Assembly (NCBI RefSeq): GCF_032854445.1
Contig: NC_088296.1
Span: forward strand, 18,031,485 to 18,095,484
Length of the DNA: 64,000 bases
Source of the DNA: Liolophura sinensis
Lineage: Eukaryota > Mollusca > Polyplacophora > Chitonida > Chitonidae
Direction of reading: 5' to 3'
Under the pieces are notes generated by a model. It was not told the origin of the DNA and did no database searches. It was given only the letters and a program-made list of their open reading frames with translations. Every line of letters starts with the position of its first letter. Positions within the stretch are counted from its first letter, which is position 1. The position numbers were made by a program, and so were the translations under genes. Positions 11,601 through 23,132 of the stretch are shown here, in pieces.

Positions 11601-12503
11601 CTTTTAAACGCGCGTATAATGTAAAACATAGACTTCCCGCACGTTTTTAAAAGAAGGACTAATTTAGCTCTTCACCCCTGACGTGGCACATCGGACTGTA
11701 TGTTTTCCTGTATAGAATAAATGACAGATTACGGTTTAACGCCACTGTGGCAGTCCAGCAGCCTTGTTTGAGTGAGGTTTGTAGTAAAGGGAAAGGTGTA
11801 GGAATTTGCGTTAGGCATTTAGAGTTGAGGTTAATGATAATCGTCACTCATGTGCCAAAAGTCCTGTTAGCCAGTTTGCCATTATTTCAAATTTTTGACA
11901 AAAACTCAAATCAAGGTCGTGCACAATTTAATTTTGGGGGAAAACTTGCTTTATTCAAATTTGATGAGTTTTCTGTGTTTTCTTGGTACGCCAGAGCTTA
12001 AAGTACCTCAGCGCCATCGTCCAGAAAATCTCCAGAGGTGAAAAGTGAGTGAAACAGGTTGTCTTTGAAAACTAATCTATGCAGACCTTTATCACGAGCT
12101 TAAGGTTATCACTTCAAGTTGTACAATACATACATCCATGATAAAAAAATCTCAAAACCCTGTTTAATGTTGGTTTGCACAGTTTGTTGGCTTTCTATTC
12201 CGACAAATTGCTGAACCCATGTAAGAGCAGACAGTCGAAACTGTTCTTAGACTACATGATGTGTTCGTTCAGTTTCCAGGGTTGTAAAGCAACATTTCCT
12301 GATCCAAGATGATCAAATGTTCGAGAAGACTGCTACAAGATGTTCCCACCCCTGTCTGCGCCCTTGTCAGATGTTCAACTACAACACTCAAACTGGCCAA
12401 TGTCGAGGATTTGCATTCACAAAAAACAAACTGAACGGCGTGAAGAATTCAGCATGGGCAGCATGGGAAATCGTTTCGCTTTGAAACTTTCAACTGATCG
12501 TTA

Positions 12504-12509
12504 AATAAA
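12504..12509 (+). terminator. Poly(A) signal of CTLD copy 1
   Basis: AATAAA lies 20 bp after the stop of the PAN exon. It is conserved in copy 2. Confidence 0.6.
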
Positions 12510-12920
12510 TTATCGGCACCAGTAGTTAATCATATCCAAAATATTATTATAAGTTACTAATGACTTATGTTGGGAAGATTTCAACATATAACACAACCGC
12601 CATGTTGCTCTTGCAAGTTTTCGATAACCCGCATTGTCTCGCGAGAAAATCATTCTGGTTCTCTTGGGTCCTTCCTAAGTCAACAACAACGTCTTTGTTT
12701 TAAATGCTCGATGAATTTGCCTCAGTTGTTACTATAACTCTCAAAACAAGTCGGGGAGATTTTGTTTTATCTGTGGTGGAAATCCATTCAAGGATACTCG
12801 GAATAAACCAGTTAGCGATCGTAAATTTACAGACAGACGCTCCATGTATTATGCAGATCTCAGTTTAGAACTGTTCGTTTAGTTTTCCTTGTTAGTCATT
12901 TGTAAACATTTAAAAAACAT

Positions 12921-13025
12921 GAAGTCTGGATTCTTCGACTTACATAGATAACGTCCCACACTGTTCCTTGAGGCTGAATTCTTCAACTTACTCAGATAAC
13001 GTCTCACGCTGTTCCTTGAGTACGT
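12921..13025 (+). repeat. Short 48-bp monomer array (about 2 units)
   Basis: There are two monomers of the family that lies downstream of every Ly6 gene (ctggattcttcgacttaca, then cactgttccttgaggctg). They mark the left edge of Ly6-type sequence here. The copy-2 counterpart is at 20115. Confidence 0.75.
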
Positions 13026-15266
13026 AGAGCATATTAACTAACATGGCGGGGGTCCTTTTTTAATGTAATTCTTGAGTACGACGTTTTACATCAATGTATT
13101 TTCTCCAGTATATCTTAAAATTTTTATTTTGTAAGGTTGTTTTGTCACACTGAAATGAAAGTGAGAGGGAGACCTTATTCTGTCTCAACAAAACGGAACC
13201 GTGGGCATAGATTGCTCTTTTTATAATTAACATACATTGTATAGTTGACAGCTATTTGGACATTTTGTCTCCTATAAACGATTATAGGAGCAGGCAGTGG
13301 AGCTTAACTTCACTGAATTCATTGTGTCTGAAATCCATTATGTGTTGTCCATTAATCTGTCCGCATTTGAGATGACACTAAGCTTTTCTATGCCTCCCAT
13401 AGAAGAAAAAAATGTCCAAATGTCTGTCAACTATGCATTGTATATTAATTGTAAAGAGAGCAATCTATGCCCACGGTCCTATTTTATTTAGATAGATTAA
13501 CGTCCCACTTCCACCATCATTTTTTGTGTGACAAAACAGCTTTATAATATAAAAGTTGGAAGATATACTGGAGAAAATGTATTGCCTCTACAATTACTTT
13601 AATAAAAGAAAAAACTCGTGTTAGTCGTATTAGTGAATATGCTCTGCGTGCTCAAGAAACACCTAGCAGTGTTTTTTAACGGCAGTGTTTTTGTGATCTC
13701 TTGGTCAAAGAGGTTTGCAGCAAATGTACAGTGTACATTTAATGTAGTTAACAGCATATGCCACTGGCATTTTTTTTTTACTGTAGGAGGGATAGAAAAG
13801 ATTAGTGCCATCTCAAGTGCGGACAGGTTTAGCGACAAATCTGACAAAACATAAAGGGCAGTATGAATTCAGTGGAATTAAGCTGCATTTCCTTCTCTTG
13901 ATCGCTGCTCTACCACAAGTGCTTCTTGCATTCTCTACCAAAACGGCGCGAAGACATTTATGTAACGAAACATTTCTCTTCCATGTTTTCCCTTCAGAAA
14001 ATAGGTGTGTGTGAGTGGGCATTAACTGCTCCTTTACATTAACGGATTTACACACAATCCTGAAGATTAAATCTCAGTAAAATCTTAGGGATCAGTACTT
14101 AATTCCCAACAATTTTGCCACTGTTAGTTTCACGCCTATAGATGTTTTTAATCTAACTCAACGGGATACCGAGATAGAAAACATTAGTGTCATCTCAAGT
14201 GTGGACGGATAAAGCGACACATTTGACAAAACAAAAACTACAGTATCAATTCAGTGCAACTGAACTGTGATTGCTTCTATTAATCGTTTGTATATCAGAA
14301 GTGCTTCTTGCATGCTCTATCGAAAACAGACCCAATGGCACAAATGTCAAAAAGAAAGCCTAAAAAAGGCAAGAATCTAGCACTATGCTGGTTTTAAATC
14401 TCGGAAATCCCACATCTAGTGCTTAGCTATCACACGCTATATAGAATATTACGCTGAGCTCTACTTAGTCATGCAAAAGTTTTATCCTCCAGGTGGCGAT
14501 TTATTAATAATATATTTTAATCACAGACACTTCCGCTACTGTTTATTCTCAAGGGGCTTTAAAAGAAAAATGAGTTTGACGAAAGCAACGGCAGATCACA
14601 GCTACAGGCTTGAAAAAAAGCTTTGTGTTTCGGTGTTATTAAATGTCAACGAATTAAATTAAAACAATCCTGATATACAACGTCAAATGAAAGCTAAAAT
14701 ATTTGTTTTCTAGAAAACTGGTCATACTAATTATAATGAATTTAAGTACACTTTGTCTACAATACAAATAAAGTTTCCACCAAACTTAAGAGTCTGGCGT
14801 AAATACCCATTAAGAAAAGGACTAACTCTTGTATACTCGACAGCTGAGGACAGATGTCTAATACCCCAGGTAGATTGTGATTTATTCGATCTAATTAAGA
14901 CTCCCCCCTCCCTCCACGCGCACACATGCACATCATGGCTCTCTCCATTTGTTTTCAGATTATCTTCAATGATATCAAAATAGACAACGTTTTCACTGCT
15001 GAAATCAAAAGGTACAAGTCACTCTCAATGATTACCCCATGAGTGTCCTAAACCAGCTAAATGACTGTGTACACCATGCTGACCATTTGTTCTTTTTAAC
15101 GCTGGAATAACTTATTAAAGTGACACCATTACGTCACTACAGGCTGCTCTTACCACCCGGAGATTTCCGCCACTTCCCAGACTTTTCAAAAGCTTTCTTC
15201 AGTCTTGCCCGCCTTTAACACCAGTGGAGAGCTAGGATTGTCAGGCTTAACACCTACCGTTTTACA
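13026..15266 (+). other. Orphan Ly6 upstream region without a gene
   Basis: It aligns along its whole length with the upstream DNA of Ly6 gene 1 (20223-22880) and more loosely with that of the other Ly6 genes. It holds the recurring block gacggattaagcgacaaat and its variants (about 13826 and 14203). A segment of about 420 bp kept at 20938-21358 is missing here at about 13735. The short open frames are not conserved as proteins and I take them as chance. Confidence 0.7.
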
Positions 15267-15299
15267 TCACGTGATCAAACATTAGGTCGAATATAAATA
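15267..15299 (+). promoter_or_regulatory. Orphan Ly6-type promoter facing CTLD copy 2
   Basis: E-box tcacgtga is at 15267-15274 and TATAAATA at 15292-15299, identical to the pair before Ly6 gene 1. About 185 bp further on, the Ly6 leader stops at the duplication junction and CTLD intron 1 begins. If active it would drive a transcript of CTLD exon 2 onward with no signal-peptide exon. Confidence 0.6.
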
Positions 15300-15483
15300 T
15301 GTGCTTAGATCTCGTCAGACATTCGACTTTCCACTTTTGACATAATATACACTGACTGGAGCACTCCGGCCTATGTCTGTATACCTTGTCTGCGTTATAC
15401 CAGAATAACTAACTTGAACAGTTACAAACTTACCGAGTTACGAGTAATTTACCGTTAGAAAACACATCAACATAAAAGGTCTG

Positions 15484-15486
15484 TTA
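15484..15486. other. Tandem duplication junction: Ly6 leader to CTLD intron 1
   Basis: Left of the junction, aaaggtctgttaac matches the gene 1 leader at 23087-23100, just before its ATG. Right of it, catacttatattacgcatat matches 6302 on. Only 'ct' is unaccounted for and there is little homology, so an end-joining type event is likely. Confidence 0.8.
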
Positions 15487-15607
15487 ACCTCATACTTATA
15501 TTACGCATATCGAAATATCACATTTCTGTAAGTTACTTTTCAAGCATTAAGTGCACTCGTAAACATACAAACTTTATACTGCACCTCCTTCTAACAATGT
15601 TTTTCAG

Positions 15608-18600
15608 ACATCGGCCTTGACTACAGTGCAGTGGAAGATTGGTGTAACAGATGTGACGGATTCCGGAATGTGATTCATGCAAACTTTTGCTACACCGTGC
15701 ACTTTGAGGGATTCGCGTGGTCAGCTGCGGTGGATGTTTGCAGAGCCGAGGGTGACGAGCTGTTCAAAGGGGACGATGGGGAAAAGGTAGCTGCTACTTT
15801 TCCAAATGATCCAGAGTTGACAATATGGATTGGAGCCAAAAAACGAGATTACTGACTGGATGGTAATTTATATTCGGTAATTAATAGGTATTTATTGACT
15901 AATTATCAACCGAGAATGTCTGGGTTACACATTTATTTAACAGAATAAACTGCCATAGTATGGGAATACATTCTAGCAGCACTAATTGAGACAGATGAGA
16001 GGTCGTAATAAAGACGTTTTGCAAACGGGTAAGTGTAAACTCCTAAGTGATGATATTGTAGGATGTTATTGTAAGAAGAATCATGTCAGAGAATTTACGT
16101 TCTTATTGGATTCCCGACATAAGACAATAGCTCGTGAGTTCGTAGAAGTTTACCGGGCTAGGAGCTTTATGCTAGGATATCAGTTGTCGATAACAAAATA
16201 TGTGTCTTTGTTGTGCTTTGATTGCAATTGTTCATATATCCAAAACATTTTCTGCCAAAGAAACCCTGTAGCCCTGGTAGACATGTTATGGCAACGGAGT
16301 TTGTGGGATAGCGTTGTATGGAACCATTTTATATATGAGCTCCACTATAAATGCAAGTGAGGGATTCCTGTGTGCATTTCTGTATAAAAAAAATTTCACT
16401 TGTTTTCGTCAATATTCTGACGGGATAAGAGGAAACTTAAGCTTGGGTTGGAGATAGCTGGAAACTACCCCACCTGTAATTGTAATTTCGCTAAACTGTC
16501 AGTCCTAACATGGGCAAACAATCAATGCCCTAACACCCGCACCACATCTGATCATCACCCCCGTATGATGGGCGGATAAAGCGTGCAGAGTATATCAGGA
16601 GGATCAGGCAGTTCTAAAATACGCTGCTAGAATCTGCTCTAGGTATATTGTACAGTAACTGCCTAATATTCCTCCTTTGTTCCTTTCGTAATTTATTTAA
16701 ACGGCTGTTCGCTGAACATGCAACATTTTAATAAACCATTATTACATTTTTACTCAGTTTCATCCAGTTTTTACAGTTATAGTCTACATGGAATTAACTA
16801 CACTATTACTCGCCTCTTATTTCTCCTGTAGGCACTCCTGTTCATCTCTGGGCAGATTTTTGGTCACTGTTCACAAAATTTGCTCGTTGGTTTACAACAA
16901 ATACGTTGTGCATGGGTGTGAGCATTGGGGATCCTACATCAGGTGGCCTGGCCTATTTTGGGGATGTTCACGAGTGTACTGACGAATATACCTATGCCTG
17001 GGAGCATGGTAAGCACCATTTTATACGTTTTTTCTCTTTGATAACTAAGACTCTTGTAAAAAGAACCGGCTGTCATGAATTCAGACTTTCTGGATTAAGA
17101 ACACACACATAAAAACGTATATGACACTAAACTAAAAATGTTTCCACAGTAAAGCCAAGGGCGGGTTGCCATTTGCCAATTATCCACATGGCGCGGAATT
17201 GTGCCTGATAAACAGGGAAATAAAGATCGATATCCACCAAATATCGAACAAAGTCAAAAGTCTGAAACACAGCGGTAACACTCATAAGATGACTGAAGTT
17301 TTGCCCCACATCTATATGTATATGAAATTATGCTCCCAGTTCCAGAGCAGGCAGCTGTTACAATGCATCGACAGCATCGTGTTCAACAGTTGTGATGTTA
17401 AAAATTGTTGTCATAATTTTCAATGATTTTAAACTGTCTGGATGGACAGGTTTTGTAACCTATCCTATATTTTCTACCGTATACTGACATTGGTTTTTAA
17501 ACACTATTGCACTTATTATCTTACTGACATATACTTACTTCAACAGAAGCAACTGAAGAAACGGATAACTGATATTTTTTCTTAGAACCATTCCGGTATT
17601 TTGCTATTACAGTCTGTAGCTAATATGGGCGTACAAAATGTCAAAAATCTCACTTTTAAGTACAAAATCCTGTGAGTTTTGGTGCGTGTGTTCACAGCAC
17701 TTGGTTGACGTTATTCCAGGTTTTGTTATTATTCGATCCTTCATGCCCTGTTTAATTTTTAAGTTTTATTAAAATGCCTAACAAGTCACGAGCTCGAATC
17801 TTTGCACTTTCTGTATAGTTTGGCATCAGGGCGGTCGATACATCTGTTCCCCGCGGTGTTTTGCGTACCATTTTCTCCCCTACTCGTTATATTTTCCCAC
17901 AAAGACAGCAAGGTATAAAAAGCTCAGTTTTGCTGTTTACCGTTATGAAAAATCTGATATTTATGCATACTGGAACCATTTTACAGAAGTGTAATTTGCT
18001 TCTACCATAAAAATGTGTTTTTATGTAAAAAAAATGTTACATTTAAAAAGTTAAGGAATTTGTTTTAAGCATTTAGTGTTGAGGTTAATGGTAATCTTCC
18101 CTTGTTTGGTAAAAGCGAGTTTCCCAGTTCCCCGCTATTTCAAATTTCATTCAAGTTTTACTTTGGACAAAACTCAAAAGGCCATTGTCATGCACAGGTT
18201 AAACTTTTGGGGAAAACTTGTTTTATTCAAATTTCCTTATTCTTCTGTCTTTTCTTGTTATACCAGAGTGTACCGGACCTCAGCGCACTCGTCCACAAAA
18301 TCTCCACAAGGTTCAAAGTAAGTGCGACGTTTTCAGTTATCCCAAATATCATGCTTTGTCCGCTGTTTAGGTTTGCTCTATATCCAGTCGTCTTTGGTAT
18401 TCATCAATTAACAGCGCCTAAGAAGCAGATTCATTTCTCACTTAAGAAGAATCTGAAGGTTGGTTGGATGGTAAAGGTGCCTATCCTTCAATAGTCCACC
18501 AATAATTGATCAAACAAACTGTAGTTTAACTTGGTAGTCTTACTGTGTATTTGACGTAAACCTTGTGTTAAACACAAATGAAGCAATCGAGCATTCAAAT

Positions 18601-19680
18601 GTCGACCATCTGAGTAGTGTGGTTGTTATTCTATTTTTTGTGGTAATACATCGCTGTCATCCTTGGTATGCTATCTACTTTCTGACTTTCTTTGCACAAC
18701 CCTGAAGACTATACTAACAACAGTCTAGCTAAAAATGCCACCAAACCTCAGAAGACACTATAATGATTTGTTTTCTTTACCTAGTGTATGATTTTGCTTT
18801 TAAACGCGCGTATAATGTAAAACATAGACTTCCCGCACGTTTTTAAAAGAAGGACTAATTTAGCTCTTCACCCCTGACGTGGCACATCGGACTGTATGTT
18901 TTCCTGTATAGAATAAATGACAGATTACGGTTTAACGCCACTGTGGCAGTCCAGCAGCCTTGTTTGAGTGAGGTTTGTAGTAAAGGGAAAGGTGTAGGAA
19001 TTTGCGTTAGGCATTTAGAGTTGAGGTTAATGATAATCGTCACTCATGTGCCAAAAGTCCTGTTAGCCAGTTTGCCATTATTTCAAATTTTTGACAAAAA
19101 CTCAAATCAAGGTCGTGCACAATTTAATTTTGGGGGAAAACTTGCTTTATTCAAATTTGATGAGTTTTCTGTGTTTTCTTGGTACGCCAGAGCTTAAAGT
19201 ACCTCAGCGCCATCGTCCAGAAAATCTCCAGAGGTGAAAAGTGAGTGAAACAGGTTGTCTTTGAAAACTAATCTATGCAGACCTTTATCACGAGCTTAAG
19301 GTTATCACTTCAAGTTGTACAATACATACATCCATGATAAAAAAATCTCAAACCCTGTTTAATGTTGGTTTGCACAGTTTGTTGGCTTTCTATTCCGACA
19401 AATTGCTGAACCCATGTAAGAGCAGACAGTCGAAACTGTTCTTAGACTACATGATGTGTTCGTTCAGTTTCCAGGGTTGTAAAGCAACATTTCCTGATCC
19501 AAGATGATCAAATGTTCGAGAAGACTGCTACAAGATGTTCCCCACCCCTGTCTGCGCCCTTGTCAGATGTTCAACTACAACACTCAAACTGGCCAATGTC
19601 GAGGATTTGCATTCACAAAAAACAAACTGAACGGCGTGAAGAATTCAGCATGGGCAGCATGGGAAATCGTTTCGCTTTGA
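15608..19680 (+). pseudogene. C-type lectin-like/PAN-domain gene, copy 2 (headless, degraded)
   Basis: Exon 2 is 15608-15862 (255 nt, phase 1 in and out) with DWCNRC, NFCYTVHFEGFAWSAA and TIWIGAKKRDY. Exon 3 is 16832-17008 and completes the domain: LDGTPVHLWADFW follows across the junction and it ends CTDEYTYAWEHG with donor gtaagc. The linker exon is 18267-18317 and the PAN-like exon 19468-19680. There is no signal-peptide exon: the DNA before exon 2 is Ly6 leader. The in-frame TGA in exon 2 is the same as in copy 1, the last conserved CTLD Cys is Trp, and the PAN exon has one extra C near 19540 that shifts its frame, while copy 1 is open there. AATAAA is at 19700. Taken together this is a pseudogene, though the domain-defining residues are easy to read. 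Confidence 0.65.
17009..18266. other. Intron between CTLD exon 3 and linker exon (copy 2)
   Basis: It aligns with 9805-11070 of copy 1 almost throughout. Open frames here (for example from 17166) differ between the copies and have no family likeness. No further exon is seen. Confidence 0.5.
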
Positions 19681-19699
19681 AACTTTCAACTGATCGTTA

Positions 19700-19705
19700 A
19701 ATAAA
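19700..19705 (+). terminator. Poly(A) signal of CTLD copy 2
   Basis: AATAAA in the same position as in copy 1. Confidence 0.55.
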
Positions 19706-20114
19706 TTATCGGCACCAGTAGTTAATCATATCCAAAATATTATTATAAGTTACTAATGACTTATGTTGGGAAGATTTCAACATATAACACAACCGCCATG
19801 TTGCTCTTGCAAGTTTTCGATAACCCGCATTGTCTCGCGAGAAAATCATTCTGGTTCTCTTGGGTCCTTCCTAAGTCAACAACAACGTCTTTGTTTTAAA
19901 TGCTCGATGAATTTGCCTCAGTTGTTACTATAACTCTCAAAACAAGTCGGGGAGATTTGTTTTATCTGTGGTGGAAATCCATTCAAGGATACTCGGAATA
20001 AACCAGTTAGCGATCGTAAATTTACAGACAGACGCTCCATGTATTATGCAGATCTCAGTTTAGAACTGTTCGTTTAGTTTTCCTTGTTAGTCATTTGTAA
20101 ACATTTAAAAAACA
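19706..20114. other. Spacer after CTLD copy 2
   Basis: Matches 12510-12920 nearly base for base. I see nothing coding in it. Confidence 0.5.
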
Positions 20115-20222
20115 TGAAGTCTGGATTCTTCGACTTACATAGATAACGTCCCAACACTGTTCCTTGAGGCTGAATTCTTCAACTTACTCAGATAACGTCT
20201 CACGCTGTTTCCTTGAGTACGG
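20115..20222 (+). repeat. Short 48-bp monomer array (about 2 units)
   Basis: Copy-2 counterpart of 12921-13025. Confidence 0.75.
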
Positions 20223-22879
20223 TAGAGCATATTAACTAACATGGCGGGGGTCCTTTTTTAATGTAATTCTTGAGTACGACGTTTTACATCAATGTATTTT
20301 CTCCAGTATATCTTAAAAATTTTTATTTTGTAAGGTTGTTTTGTCACACTGAAATGAAAGTGAGAGGGAGACCTTATTCTGTCTCAACAAAACGGAACCG
20401 TGGGCATAGATTGCTCTTTTTATAATTAACATACATTGTATAGTTGACAGCTATTTGGACATTTTGTCTCCTATAAACGATTATAGGAGCAGGCAGTGGA
20501 GCTTAACTTCACTGAATTCATTGTGTCTGAAATCCATTATGTGTTGTCCATTAATCTGTCCGCATTTGAGATGACACTAAGCTTTTCTATGCCTCCCATA
20601 GAAGAAAAAAATGTCCAAATGTCTGTCAACTATGCATTGTATATTAATTGTAAAGAGAGCAATCTATGCCCATAGTCCTATTTTATTTAGAATAGATTAA
20701 CGTCCACCACTTCCACCATCATTTTTTTGTGTGACAAAACAGCTTTATAATATAAAAGTTGGAAGATATACTGGAGAAAATGTATTGCCTCTACAATTAC
20801 TTTAATAAAAGAAAAAACTCGTGTTAGTCGTATTAGGTGAATATGCTCTGCGTGCTCAAGAAACACTAGCCAGTGTTTTTTAACGGCAGTGTTTTTGTGA
20901 TCTCTTAGGTCAAAGAGGTTTGCAGCCAAATGTACAGTGTCTATCAGTGACATAAAATAACTGAATTTCTTAATTAATTGTAGGGGGAATATTTTAATGA
21001 ATGCCAATCATTATTTTATTAAAATTGACAATATAAACTTAGATTGAAAACTTAAACAACTAATTGAAGTCCTACACCATATAAACAATGAAACTTCCAG
21101 GAAAACGTTTGAAGGATTATTTTTATTGTATTCGCTTAATACATTTTTTTCAAGTAAAACATTTATATTTTATAGCTGTTTTCCCACACCCCAAATGAAG
21201 AGAAAACTGGGACACTAAGCTATGATCATTGACTTGTTCTCTTTACAATTAATATATTTAGCTTCTAAACCTCAAGATTAACCTCGAGATCATCTCTGGA
21301 TAAATGCTTAGATCTGGGAACTTATAGTTCTGTTAATCTTTACCCGATTAGTGCATTTTAATGTAGTTAACAGCATATGCCACTGGCATTTTTTTTTTAC
21401 TGTAGGGAGGGATAGAAAAGATTAGTGCCATCTCAAGTGCGGGACAGGTTTAGCGACAAATCTGACAAAACATAAAGGGCAGTATGAATTCAGTGGAATT
21501 AAGCTGCATTTCCTTCTCTTGATCGCTGCTCTACCACAAGTGCTTCTTGCATTCTCTACCAAAAGCGGCGCGAAGACATTTATGTAACGAAACATTTCTC
21601 TTCCATGTTTTCCCTTCAGAAAATAGGTGTGTGTGAGTGGGCATTAACTGCTCCTTTACATTAACGGATTTACACACAATCCTGAAGATTAAATCTCAGT
21701 AAAATCTTAGGGATCAGTACTTATATTCCAACAATTTTGCCACTGTTAGTTTCACGCCTATAGATGTTTTTAATCTAACTCAACGGGACACCGAGATAGA
21801 AAACATTAGTGTCATCTCAAGTGTGGACGGATAAAGCGACACATTTGACAAAACAAAAACTACAGTATCAATTCGAACTGTGATTGCTTCTATTAATCGT
21901 TTGTATATCAGAAGTGCTTCTTGCATGCTCTATCGAAAACAGACCCAATGGCACAAATGTCAAAAAGAAAGCCTAAAAAAGGCAAGAATCTAGCACTATG
22001 CTGGTTTTAAATCTCGGAAATCCCACATCTAGTGCTTAGCTATCACACGCTATATAGAATATTACGCTGAGCTCTACTTAGTCATGCAAAAGTTTTATCC
22101 TCCAGGTGGCGATTTATTAATAATATATTTTAATCACAGACACTTCCGCTACTGTTTATTCTCAAGGGGCTTTAAAAGAAAAATGAGTTTGACGAAAGCA
22201 ACGGCAGATCACAGCTACAGGCTTGAAAAAAAGCTTTGTGTTTCGGTGTTATTAAATGTCAACGAATTAAATTAAAACAATCCTGATATACAACGTCAAA
22301 TGAAAGCTAAAATATTTGTTTTCTAGAAAACTGGTCATACTAATTATAATGAATTTAAGTACACTTTGTCTACAATACAAATAAAGTTTCCACCAAACTT
22401 AAGAGTCTGGCGTAAATACCCATTAAGAAAAGGACTAACTCTTGTATACTCGACAGCTGAGGACAGATGTCTAATACCCCAGGTAGATTGTGATTTATTC
22501 GATCTAATTAAGACTCCCCCCTCCCTCCACGCGCACACATGCACATCATGGCTCTCTCCATTTGTTTTCAGATTATCTTCAATGATATCAAAATAGACAA
22601 CGTTTTCACTGCTGAAATCAAAAGGTACAAGTCACTCTCAATGATTACCCCATGAGTGTCCTAAACCAGCTAAATGACTGTGTACACCATGCTGACCATT
22701 TGTTCTTTTTAACGCTGGAATCCCTTCTTAAAGTGACACCATTACGTCACTACAGGCTGCTCTTACCACCCGGAGATTTCCGCCACTTCCCAGACTTTTC
22801 AAAAGCTTTCTTCAGTCTTGCCCGCCTTTAACACCAGTGGAGAGCTAGGATTGTCAGGCTTAACACCTACCGTTTTACA
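20223..22879 (+). other. Upstream region of Ly6 gene 1
   Basis: No gene is seen. It holds recurring Ly6-cluster blocks (gataga.aa.attagtg followed by a tcaagtg/gacgga/agcgaca motif) at about 21415 and 21800. A 0.42-kb piece, 20938-21358, has relatives upstream of the other Ly6 genes (about 28700-28910) but is missing from the copy at 13735, so it was lost there. Confidence 0.6.
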
Positions 22880-22912
22880 TCACGTGATCAAACATTAGGT
22901 CGAATATAAATA
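22880..22912 (+). promoter_or_regulatory. Promoter of Ly6 gene 1 (E-box and TATA)
   Basis: Palindromic E-box tcacgtga is at 22880-22887 and TATAAATA at 22905-22912, 228 bp before the ATG. The pair and its spacing recur before genes 2-6. Confidence 0.7.
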
Positions 22913-23132
22913 TGTGCTTAGATCTCGTCAGACATTCGACTTTCCACTTTTGACATAATATACACTGACTGGAGCACTCCGGCCTATGTCTGTATACCTT
23001 GTCTGGGATATACCAGAATAACTAACTTGAACAGTTACAAACTTACCGAGTTACGAGTAATTTACCGTTAGAAAACACATCAACATAAAAGGTCTGTTAA
23101 CAGACGATCTTCTCGTCTCTTCTCTCAAAGCC

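Larger units (their letters stand above)
4278..12484 (+). pseudogene. C-type lectin-like/PAN-domain gene, copy 1 (degraded)
   Basis: Spliced model. Exon 1 4278-4344 encodes a signal peptide starting MSLEFWYIVIILSVVQVVYS. Exon 2 6419-6674 holds the first half of a CTLD (DWCNR, NFCYTVHF, FAWSAAV.VC). Exon 3 survives only as 9749-9804, with the CTLD end CTDEYAYACEH and a good donor. A 51-nt linker exon is at 11071-11121. The last exon, 12273-12484, ends in a stop and holds a PAN/apple-like segment (CSHPCLRPC, MFNYNTQTGQCRGF). Exon junctions are all phase 1, which supports the chain. It is broken: exon 2 carries an in-frame TGA where CTLDs have Trp (DY-stop-LDG) and one extra base in the G run near 6592, and most of exon 3 is deleted. 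In life it would be a secreted carbohydrate- or ligand-binding protein; the PAN call is the weaker part. Confidence 0.65.
6301..15484 (+). repeat. Segmental duplication, copy 1 (CTLD exon 2 to Ly6 upstream region)
   Basis: Its partner is 15486-23100. Identity is near complete over long stretches (for example 11300-12900 against 18500-20100). Indels include the 2.4 kb only in copy 1 (6970-9366), about 0.45 kb only in copy 2 (16512-16950) and about 0.42 kb only in copy 2 (20938-21358). The two copies abut head to tail at 15484/15485. Confidence 0.85.
15486..23100 (+). repeat. Segmental duplication, copy 2
   Basis: Tandem partner of 6301-15484. It continues without a break into Ly6 gene 1, so it keeps the original right-hand context, whereas copy 1 keeps the original left-hand context (CTLD exon 1). 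Confidence 0.85.

Noticed and set aside
6661-15854. Selenocysteine at the shared TGA of the CTLD exon
   Set aside because: The position is a conserved Trp in CTLDs and TGG to TGA is one step. No SECIS-like element was recognised, and both copies are damaged elsewhere.
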